A stretch of DNA of 20,412 nt, taken from an uncultured Clostridia bacterium. Its GTDB lineage: Bacteria; Bacillota; Clostridia; Oscillospirales; CAG-382. The translations under genes were made by a program, and so were the position numbers. The stretch covers positions 1-20,412 of the forward strand of contig CAMZED010000016.1 of assembly GCA_947305675.1 (NCBI GenBank), read 5' to 3'. The notes under the pieces are model-generated. The model worked only from the letters and a program-made list of their open reading frames with translations. It was not told where the DNA came from and ran no database searches. This document shows, piece by piece, positions 14,401 to 20,412 of the stretch. How positions within the stretch are numbered: the first letter of the stretch is position 1; every line of letters begins with the position of its first letter.

Positions 14401-15025
14401 TAATGTCGCGAAGTTTGCGCTGCCCCTGAGCGGTGACAAGTTCTTTTTTCAGACGTTCGGATTCGGCTTCGAGGTCGATCTCGGCGAGAAGTTTTTTAAT
14501 GGCTTCCGCGCCCATTCCGGCTTCGAAATCGTCCTCGTATTTTTCGCGATATTCGCGATATTGAGTTTCGGTGAGAAGCTGATATTTCGCAAGAGGAGTT
14601 TCGCCGGGATCGGTGACTATATACTGTGCGAAGTAAAGCACCTTTTCCAGAAGCTTCGGCGAAAGGTTAAGGAGCAGACCCATCCTGGACGGGATCGCCC
14701 TGAAATACCATATGTGCGAAACGGGAGCCGCAAGTTCGATGTGACCCATTCTTTCGCGGCGGACGCGCGCGGTGGTTATCTCGACTCCGCATTTTTCGCA
14801 GATCTTGCCCTTATAGCGGGCGCCTCTTTTATATTTTCCGCAATGGCATTCCCAATCTTTTGTCGGACCGAAAATGCGTTCGCAGAAGAGGCCGTCGCGT
14901 TCGGGTTTGAGCGTGCGGTAGTTGATGGTCTCGGGCTTTTTCACTTCGCCGTAAGACCAAGATCTTATCATTTCCGGAGAAGCAAGACCTATTTGTATGG
15001 ATTCAAATTCAATGTTGTTTTCCAT
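11450..15025 (-). CDS. rpoC: DNA-directed RNA polymerase subunit beta-prime
   Basis: RpoC (1191 residues, the compact Firmicutes length without the large trigger-loop insert of Proteobacteria) holds the catalytic magnesium. Visible: the N-terminal zinc site CHCGKYKR...CEKCG, the clamp and rudder, the active-site motif NADFDGDQM with its three Asp, the second zinc site with [13 protein letters not shown], and the bridge helix/trigger loop region [20 protein letters not shown]. The residue after DFDGDQM is Pro instead of the usual Ala. The C-terminus ends in an acidic [16 protein letters not shown]. The start ATG 15025 has AGGAG overlapping the end of rpoB, 13 bp away, which points to a shared transcript and coupled translation. 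Confidence 0.98.
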   Translation of the reverse strand: [1191 protein letters not shown]

Positions 15026-15038
15026 TTATCGCATCTCC

Positions 15039-18000
15039 TTATTCATCATAATCGTTTTCGTGTTCATCGTAGACGTAAATCTCTTCTTCCGGCTCGACCG
15101 ATTCATCACCGATGGGATAATCGTCGTCGTCCGATTCGCCTTCGACGGTGCCCTTTTCGTCGTCATACATAACGCTGTCGGGATCTTCGAGAACGCTCTT
15201 GCCGAGTTCTTCTTCGCTGAACTGTCTTTCGTCGGGACCGTCGTCGTCGGAATAATCCTTGAGCGGGATCTCGTTATCGTCTTTATCGAGCACGCGTACG
15301 TCCAGTGCGAGCGACTGAAGTTCCTTTGCCAGCACTTTGAACGAAGCGGGAACGCCGGGAGTGGGGATGTTCTGACCTTTGACGATCGCCTCGTACGCCT
15401 TTACCCTGCCCTTGATATCGTCGGATTTGACGGTGAGTATCTCTTGCAGAGTATATGCGGCGCCGTATGCTTCCAAAGCCCAGACTTCCATTTCGCCGAA
15501 ACGCTGACCGCCGAACTGAGCTTTGCCGCCCAGAGGCTGCTGTGTAACGAGCGAGTAGGGTCCGGTCGAACGGGCGTGGATCTTATCGTCGACAAGGTGG
15601 TGAAGTTTGAGGAAGTACATATATCCGACGGTGACGGGGTTATCGAAAGGCTGACCGGTACGTCCGTCATAGAGGACGGTCTTGCCGTCGACGACTTTTA
15701 CAAGGTTCTGCGCACGGAGTTCGTCGAATTCCGCACGGTTGTCGGCGATCCATTCCGGGGTGAGTTTTTCGATGTGCTTTTTACCGGTCTCTTCGTCGGT
15801 TATTTCTTTATAAAGCGCTTTGCCTTCCGCGGTCTCGTCGTATCTTAGATCGCGGTAAAGGTTCGCTTTGCTCAGGCATTCTTCAATATCCTTTTCGTTG
15901 GCGCCGTCGAATACCGGAGTCATTACCTTCCAGCCCAATTCTTTCGCGGCTCTGCCGAGGTGGACTTCAAGTACCTGACCGATATTCATACGGGAAGGAA
16001 CGCCCAGCGGGTTAAGGACTATATCGAGCGGAGTGCCGTCGGGCAGATAGGGCATATCCTCGCGCGGCAGAATGCGGGAGACAACGCCCTTGTTGCCGTG
16101 GCGGCCTGCCATCTTATCGCCGACGGAGATCTTGCGCTTCTGCGCGATATAGACTCTGGCGACTTTGATGACTCCGGGGCCCAAAACGTCGCAATCATCG
16201 CGCGAGAAGACTTGTACGTCTACGACGATGCCGGATTCGCCGTGCGGAAGTTTGAGCGATGTATCTCTGACTTCGCGGGCTTTTTCGCCGAATATCGCAC
16301 GCAGCAGTCTTTCCTCGGCGGTGAGTTCGGTTTCGCCCTTCGGGGTGACCTTACCGACAAGGATATCGCCGGAATGGACTTCCGCGCCAATGCGTACGAT
16401 ACCGTCGGCGTCGAGATCTTTAAGTGCGTCGTCGCCGACGTTCGGGAGTTCGCGGGTGATCTCTTCCGGTCCGAGTTTGGTATCGCGGGATTCGCAGTAA
16501 TATTCCTCGATGTGGATCGAAGTATAGACGTCGTCCCTAACAAGACGTTCGTTAAGAAGAACGGCGTCCTCGTAGTTATAGCCTTCCCAGGTCATAAAGC
16601 CGATAAGAACGTTCTTACCAAGCGCAACTTCGCCGTGATCGGTAGCCGGGCCGTCGGCGATAACGTCGCCTTTGCGGACGCGTTCACCTTTTTCGACTAT
16701 CGGGCGCTGGTTGACGCAGGTGCCCTGGTTGCTGCGGGTGAATTTTATAAGTTTATATACGTCGGTCATGCCGTCGTCCTTGCGGACCACGACGCAGTCG
16801 GAAGTGACGCTTTCGACAATGCCGTCGTTGCGGCAGATGACCAGCACGCCGCTGTCATACGCGGCTTTGTATTCCATACCGGTACCGATGATGGGCGCCT
16901 CGTTGATCATAAGCGGGACAGCCTGCTTCTGCATGTTCGAGCCCATCAACGCACGGGTATTGTCGTCGTTTTCAAGGAAGGGGATCATTGCGGTGGCGAC
17001 CGAAACGACCATCTTCGGCGAAACGTCCATAAGATCTATCTTGGCGGCCTCGAATTCGAGGATCTCGTCCCTGTGGCGCGCGACGACTTTTCGGTTGAGG
17101 AAGTGCCCTTCCGCGTCGATAGGTTCGTTCGCGGTGGCAACGACGAATTCATCCTCGGCGTCGGCGGTGAGATAAACGGTTTCTTTTGTGACTATTCCGT
17201 TGCGGACTATGCGGTAAGGAGCCTCGATAAACCCGAACTTGTTCACGCGCGCAAACGAAGCGAGCGACGTGATAAGGCCGATATTCGGGCCTTCCGGCGT
17301 TTCGATCGGGCACATACGGCCGTAGTGGGTATAGTGTACGTCACGGACTTCAAAGCTTGCCCTGTCACGCGAAAGGCCGCCGGGACCGAGCGCCGAAAGA
17401 CGGCGTTTGTGGGTGATCTCGGAGAGCGGGTTGGCCTGATCCATAAACTGGGACAGCGGGCTTGAACCGAAGAAGTCGCGGATCGCGGAGACGATCGGAC
17501 GAATATTGATGAGCGATTGAGGAGTGATGGTGTCTATGTCCTGAGTCGTCATCTTTTCTTTTACGATCTTGTCCATTCTGGAGAAACCGATGCGCAGTTG
17601 GTTCAGCAGAAGTTCACCGACCGAACGCAGGCGGCGGTTGCCGAGGTGGTCGATATCGTCCACCTGACCTACGCCGTGGCCCAAACAGATCATATAGTTC
17701 ACCGAAGCCATGATATCGTCGATGGTGATGTGTTTGGGGATGAGTTCATCTCTCGCTTTCGCAAGCGCTCTGATAAACTCTTCTTTATCGTCGAGACCTA
17801 CTTCGCCGATAATGCGCATAAGCGGTTCGATCGCAACGTATTCTTCCAAGCCGAGCTCCGACGCGGGTATCCCCGTAACGGCGGACGCATCGACCATTTT
17901 GTTGGAGAAAACTTTCACTTCAACGTCTTTTTCGTCTTCTTCGACGTTGAGATAAACTTCGTAAACGCCGGATTTTTCGACCTTCTCGGCTTCCGAACGC

Positions 18001-18980
18001 GAAAGTTTACGGCCTGCCTCGTAAATAACTTCGCCGGTGATGGGGCTGACGGCGTCACGAGCAAGGGTATGACCCATTATACGCCTGGTGAGCGCAAGTT
18101 TTTTGTTGAATTTATACCTTCCGACGGGAGAAATATCGTATCTCTTCTCGTCGAAGAAAAGGTTGTTTATAAGTATCTGTGCGCTTTCGACGATGGGGGG
18201 ATCGCCGGGACGGAGTTTGCGGTAGATCTCTTTAAGGGCTTCGTCGACGGGGTTGGTTATTCCGCCGGTCTGGATGATCCTGTCTACTTCCTGAAGCAGA
18301 GTATCTTTTTCGAAGGTGGCTTTGAGGACCGCCTCGTCACCGAATTTGTCGAGTATCTCGTCGTTCGAGCCCAGACCGAACGCACGCAGCAGAACGGTTA
18401 TCGGGATTTTGCGGTTTTTATCTATACGCACATAGAAAACGTCGGAATTGTCGGTCTCGTATTCGAGCCACGCGCCCCTGCTGGGGATAACCGTGGCGGC
18501 GAACAGATGCTTCCCGGATTTGTCGTCGATCGGTTCGTAATAGATACCGGGCGAGCGGACGATCTGGGAAACGACGACGCGTTCGGCGCCGTTGATGATA
18601 AACGTGCCGCTGTCTGTCATAAGCGGGAAATCCCCCATATAGATCTCCTGCTCCTTGACTTCGTTGGTAACCTTGTTGGTGAGCCTTACGGTTACTTTAA
18701 AAGGAGTCGCGTAGTTAAGGTCGCGGGATTTGCATTCCTCGATGCTGTACTTCGGCGTTTCATCAAGGGAATAATCGATGAATTCGATGATGAGATTGCC
18801 GGAATAGTCCGCCATGGGCGAAATATCCTTCAATACATCCCCGATATCGCGTTCCACAAACTCTTTGAAGGACTTTTTCTGTACTTCAATAAGATTGGGC
18901 ATTTCGAGAACTTCATCGTTTTTGGAGAAAGACATGCGCATTGTCTTTCCGAGGAGCCGTTCCTTCACCATATTGACCAA
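15039..18980 (-). CDS. rpoB: DNA-directed RNA polymerase subunit beta, with long acidic C-terminal tail
   Basis: RpoB (1313 residues) forms the other half of the RNA polymerase core with RpoC. Conserved: MRMSFSKNDEVLEMPNLIEV, the rifampicin pocket (SQFMDQANPLSEITHKRRLS, with the Asp, His and Ser resistance sites wild type), PIETPEGPNIGLI, KMAGRHGNKGVVS and PLGVPSRMN. The usual family end is reached near residue 1231; residues 1232-1313 form an extra tail with 37 Asp/Glu and only 5 Lys/Arg. The start is ambiguous: TTG at 18980 gives MVNM, which agrees with related Clostridia, and lies 3 nt after GGAG; ATG at 18971 is 12 nt after it. I kept TTG. rplJ-rplL are not upstream; the promoter is at 19119-19147. 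Confidence 0.97.
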   Translation of the reverse strand: MVNMVKERLLGKTMRMSFSKNDEVLEMPNLIEVQKKSFKEFVERDIGDVLKDISPMADYSGNLIIEFIDYSLDETPKYSIEECKSRDLNYATPFKVTVRLTNKVTNEVKEQEIYMGDFPLMTDSGTFIINGAERVVVSQIVRSPGIYYEPIDDKSGKHLFAATVIPSRGAWLEYETDNSDVFYVRIDKNRKIPITVLLRAFGLGSNDEILDKFGDEAVLKATFEKDTLLQEVDRIIQTGGITNPVDEALKEIYRKLRPGDPPIVESAQILINNLFFDEKRYDISPVGRYKFNKKLALTRRIMGHTLARDAVSPITGEVIYEAGRKLSRSEAEKVEKSGVYEVYLNVEEDEKDVEVKVFSNKMVDASAVTGIPASELGLEEYVAIEPLMRIIGEVGLDDKEEFIRALAKARDELIPKHITIDDIMASVNYMICLGHGVGQVDDIDHLGNRRLRSVGELLLNQLRIGFSRMDKIVKEKMTTQDIDTITPQSLINIRPIVSAIRDFFGSSPLSQFMDQANPLSEITHKRRLSALGPGGLSRDRASFEVRDVHYTHYGRMCPIETPEGPNIGLITSLASFARVNKFGFIEAPYRIVRNGIVTKETVYLTADAEDEFVVATANEPIDAEGHFLNRKVVARHRDEILEFEAAKIDLMDVSPKMVVSVATAMIPFLENDDNTRALMGSNMQKQAVPLMINEAPIIGTGMEYKAAYDSGVLVICRNDGIVESVTSDCVVVRKDDGMTDVYKLIKFTRSNQGTCVNQRPIVEKGERVRKGDVIADGPATDHGEVALGKNVLIGFMTWEGYNYEDAVLLNERLVRDDVYTSIHIEEYYCESRDTKLGPEEITRELPNVGDDALKDLDADGIVRIGAEVHSGDILVGKVTPKGETELTAEERLLRAIFGEKAREVRDTSLKLPHGESGIVVDVQVFSRDDCDVLGPGVIKVARVYIAQKRKISVGDKMAGRHGNKGVVSRILPREDMPYLPDGTPLDIVLNPLGVPSRMNIGQVLEVHLGRAAKELGWKVMTPVFDGANEKDIEECLSKANLYRDLRYDETAEGKALYKEITDEETGKKHIEKLTPEWIADNRAEFDELRAQNLVKVVDGKTVLYDGRTGQPFDNPVTVGYMYFLKLHHLVDDKIHARSTGPYSLVTQQPLGGKAQFGGQRFGEMEVWALEAYGAAYTLQEILTVKSDDIKGRVKAYEAIVKGQNIPTPGVPASFKVLAKELQSLALDVRVLDKDDNEIPLKDYSDDDGPDERQFSEEELGKSVLEDPDSVMYDDEKGTVEGESDDDDYPIGDESVEPEEEIYVYDEHENDYDE

Positions 18981-18998
18981 TCACTCCATTCATTTATT

Positions 18999-19018
18999 CC
19001 GCCCGATCCGCCGGGCGG
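18999..19018 (-). other. GC-rich hairpin in the rpoB leader next to the ribosome site
   Basis: CCGCCCG pairs perfectly with CGGGCGG around a 6-nt loop, about 12 nt before GGAG. It has no T-run, so it is more likely to influence ribosome access or RNA stability than termination. Confidence 0.5.
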
Positions 19019-19057
19019 TTATCCAAGGTGTTATTTTATCCGGCGCGAATAACGGCA

Positions 19058-19097
19058 GATGTTGTCGTTCGTATAAAATAATGAACGGCATAACATC
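19058..19097 (-). other. Upstream stem-loop of the rpoB leader
   Basis: GATGTT pairs with AACATC and, inside, CGTTC pairs with GAACG, with small internal loops and an AT-rich apical loop. It starts about 15 nt after the predicted transcript start. No match to a known ribosomal leader was recognised. Confidence 0.45.
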
Positions 19098-19118
19098 CGC
19101 ATTATAATGCAGTTTATA

Positions 19119-19147
19119 ATAATAACACCGAATCAAGCCCTTGTCAA
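19119..19147 (-). promoter_or_regulatory. Promoter of rpoB
   Basis: TTGACA (19142-19147), 17 bp, then TATTAT (19119-19124) on the minus strand. The start is expected near 19112, giving a leader of about 130 nt with two stem-loops. It is divergent from the WYL promoter, with about 65 bp between the two -35 boxes. Confidence 0.85.
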
Positions 19148-19213
19148 GTATTTTTACTAATTTAATCCAGAAAATTTACATTTTTTGTTCCGAAAAGGCG
19201 TTTTCCTTCGCTG

Positions 19214-19243
19214 TTGACAAAATCCGCGCGGATATTATATAAT
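19214..19243 (+). promoter_or_regulatory. Promoter of the WYL regulator with a palindrome in its spacer
   Basis: TTGACA (19214-19219), an 18-bp spacer and TATAAT (19238-19243). The spacer contains the perfect 12-bp palindrome ATCCGCGCGGAT (19222-19233), a plausible operator for self-repression. The start expected near 19250 falls in the ribosome site, so the leader is extremely short. Confidence 0.8.
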
Positions 19244-19248
19244 ATTGC

Positions 19249-19256
19249 GGGAGGTG
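19249..19256 (+). promoter_or_regulatory. Strong ribosome binding site that selects a TTG start
   Basis: GGGAGGTG precedes TTG 19263 by 6 nt, close to ideal, which makes this TTG the start of the WYL gene although no ATG is near. Confidence 0.8.
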
Positions 19257-19262
19257 AAGCGA

Positions 19263-20267
19263 TTGGCAAGATCGGCAAATCAAAAGAAGAAACTGATAAT
19301 ACTGCGCTCGCTGCTGCTCGAACGCACCGACGCGGAACACACTCTTACGGTAAAACAGATGATAAGCGCGCTTGCTTCTTACGGGATAAGCGCCGAGCGT
19401 AAAAGCATTTATGACGACATAGCCGTTCTGCGCGAACTCGGGATGGACGTAAGGACCCGCCTCGACGGAAGCGTGCGCGGGAGGTGCGTGGGATATTATG
19501 TTGCCGGGCGCGATTTTGAACTGCCGGAGCTTAAACTGCTTGCGGACGCCGTAAGCGCCTCGAAATTCATAACCGAAAAAAAGAGCCGGGAACTTATTGA
19601 AAAACTCGCGTCGCTCGCCGGGGCGAACGACCGGCAATCGCTGAACCGAGCGGTCTCCATAAGCAGGCGGAGCAGGAACAGGAACGAGGAGATCTATAAG
19701 AGTATCGACGTAATATTCGATTCCGTCGCCGAGGACGAGGATATATCGTTCAGGTATTTCGGCTGGAACGCGGCAAAGCAAAAAGAATATCACCGCGGCG
19801 GAGACTATTATTCGGTCAGCCCCTGGTCGTTGGTGTGGGACGACAGCAATTATTACCTTGTCGGTTATGACCGCGATTCCGGCGGAATAAGACATTACCG
19901 CGTCGACAAGATGGAAAACGTGACCCGCAAGCGCGGCGAAAAACGCGCCGGAAGCGATGAATTCAACCGGTTTGATATCGGCACCGCCTGCGAAGGATCG
20001 ATGTTCGGTATGTTCGGCGGGAAAACCGAAACGGTAACGCTGCGCTGTGACAAATCGCTTGCCAACGTAATGGTCGACCGGTTCGGGAGAAATATAACGG
20101 TGCTGAACGACGGCGATACCTTCCGCATACACGTTAAGATCGTCCCCGGCGAAACTTTTTACGGCTGGGTTGCCGGATTCGGCGGCAGAGTAAGGATAGT
20201 TTCGCCTCAGCCCGTCGCGGACGAGTACCGCCGCGTTATCGGCTCAGCGCTGGAACCCCGAAATTGA
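19263..20267 (+). CDS. WYL-domain transcriptional regulator (HTH-WYL)
   Basis: This 334-residue protein has the layout of the DeoR-like HTH plus WYL family. Residues about 5-75 form a winged helix (KKKLIILRSLLLERT, then GISAERKSIYDDIAVLRELG, the recognition helix). Residues about 85-130 are a helical linker. The WYL core is at about 140-230 (SVSPWSLVWDDSNYYLVGYD and HYRVDKM), and the WCX extension follows to the end (VDRFGRNITV, FRIHVKIVPG). WYL domains sense ligands, often nucleic acid or nucleotide species; the ligand and targets here are unknown. I chose TTG 19263 because GGGAGGTG ends 6 nt upstream; the frame stays open to a TTG at 19245, which lies before that site. The gene is divergent from rpoB and ends at a strong terminator. 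The palindrome in its promoter suggests autoregulation. Confidence 0.9.
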   Translation: MARSANQKKKLIILRSLLLERTDAEHTLTVKQMISALASYGISAERKSIYDDIAVLRELGMDVRTRLDGSVRGRCVGYYVAGRDFELPELKLLADAVSASKFITEKKSRELIEKLASLAGANDRQSLNRAVSISRRSRNRNEEIYKSIDVIFDSVAEDEDISFRYFGWNAAKQKEYHRGGDYYSVSPWSLVWDDSNYYLVGYDRDSGGIRHYRVDKMENVTRKRGEKRAGSDEFNRFDIGTACEGSMFGMFGGKTETVTLRCDKSLANVMVDRFGRNITVLNDGDTFRIHVKIVPGETFYGWVAGFGGRVRIVSPQPVADEYRRVIGSALEPRN

Positions 20268-20298
20268 TATCCAAAAATTGACATTAGACATTAAAAGA

Positions 20299-20324
20299 GC
20301 TCCCGCGCTGCAAAGCGCGGGAGC
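20299..20324. terminator. Strong bidirectional terminator after the WYL gene
   Basis: GCTCCCGCGCT and AGCGCGGGAGC form a perfect 11-bp stem with a GCAA loop. GTTTATTTATTT follows on the plus strand and TCTTTTAATG on the minus strand, so it can end both the WYL gene and the gene entering from the right. Confidence 0.85.
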
Positions 20325-20362
20325 GTTTATTTATTTAGTTTAAGCCTTTAATAAGTGTTTAC

Positions 20363-20412
20363 TTATCTGCGGGTTTTGATAACCACGGCGGAGCCTGCTA
20401 CTGCAACGAGTG
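20363..20412 (-). CDS. C-terminal end of a probable membrane-anchored surface protein (partial)
   Basis: The last codons on the minus strand read LVAVAGSAVVIKTRR followed by TAA (20363-20365). A small hydrophobic segment followed by Lys and Arg at the very end is typical of C-terminal membrane anchors of Gram-positive surface proteins. The part that could hold a sorting signal lies outside the window, so the identity of the protein cannot be told. The downstream terminator at 20299-20324 fits this gene end. Confidence 0.55.
   Translation of the reverse strand, partial: LVAVAGSAVVIKTRR

Noticed and set aside
17430..17500. Rifampicin resistance in rpoB
   Set aside because: The positions matching E. 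coli 513, 516, 526 and 531 are all wild type; Pro at 510 alone is probably lineage variation.
15960..19052. Two plus-strand frames of about 500 codons opposite rpoB
   Set aside because: Both are mirror images of rpoB codons with no family motifs; rpoB is unambiguous on the other strand.
19176..20132. 318-codon minus-strand frame
   Set aside because: Antisense to the WYL regulator, whose HTH and WYL motifs are clear on the plus strand.

Overview
The window reads as a piece of the chromosome of a Gram-positive, low-to-middle GC anaerobe of the class Clostridia, probably an uncultured gut or rumen member near the Oscillospiraceae. This rests on strong GGAGG ribosome sites, near-consensus TTGACA/TATAAT promoters, an L7Ae-like gene between rpoC and rpsL (the Firmicutes arrangement), the MVNM-type RpoB N-terminus, a DUF4855 protein and a lipoprotein with an acidic linker. 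The taxonomic placement is inference; no rRNA or tRNA was seen.

The right two thirds (about 6.4-19.0 kb, all minus strand) is the RNA polymerase/str cluster in the order rpoB, rpoC, L7Ae-like, rpsL, rpsG, fusA, tuf. It has three clear sigma-A-type promoters (before rpoB, rpsL and tuf) and one strong terminator after tuf. The usual rplJ-rplL genes are not upstream of rpoB; a divergent WYL-family regulator is there instead. The RpoB C-terminus carries a very acidic tail of about 80 residues. The rpsL-rpsG gap is long (230 bp) and can fold into a branched structure.

The left third (1-6.4 kb) is accessory. At the left edge is an open-ended gene (at least 557 codons, minus strand) for a modular protein. 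Its first 42 residues resemble the RRXRR/PLMP motif known from IscB-type proteins, and a SHOCT-like segment, an acidic repeat linker and short beta-type repeats follow. Upstream of it is a promoter-to-terminator unit encoding a DUF4855 protein, a NUDIX hydrolase and a truncated acetyltransferase remnant. Next is a gene for a 69-residue secreted peptide whose 5' leader is a 281-nt self-complementary sequence. The predicted transcript start and the ribosome site lie almost exactly at the two ends of that inverted repeat, so it may be a structured leader RNA, or alternatively a MITE-like element. Then comes a plus-strand lipoprotein with an NlpC/P60 fold whose catalytic Cys and His positions are Asn and Phe, so it looks like a pseudoenzyme.

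At the right edge, after the WYL gene and a strong bidirectional terminator, the last 15 codons of a minus-strand gene for a probable membrane-anchored surface protein enter the window.

The strongest candidates for something undescribed are the long self-complementary leader with its small secreted peptide, and the PLMP-like motif on a non-nuclease protein.
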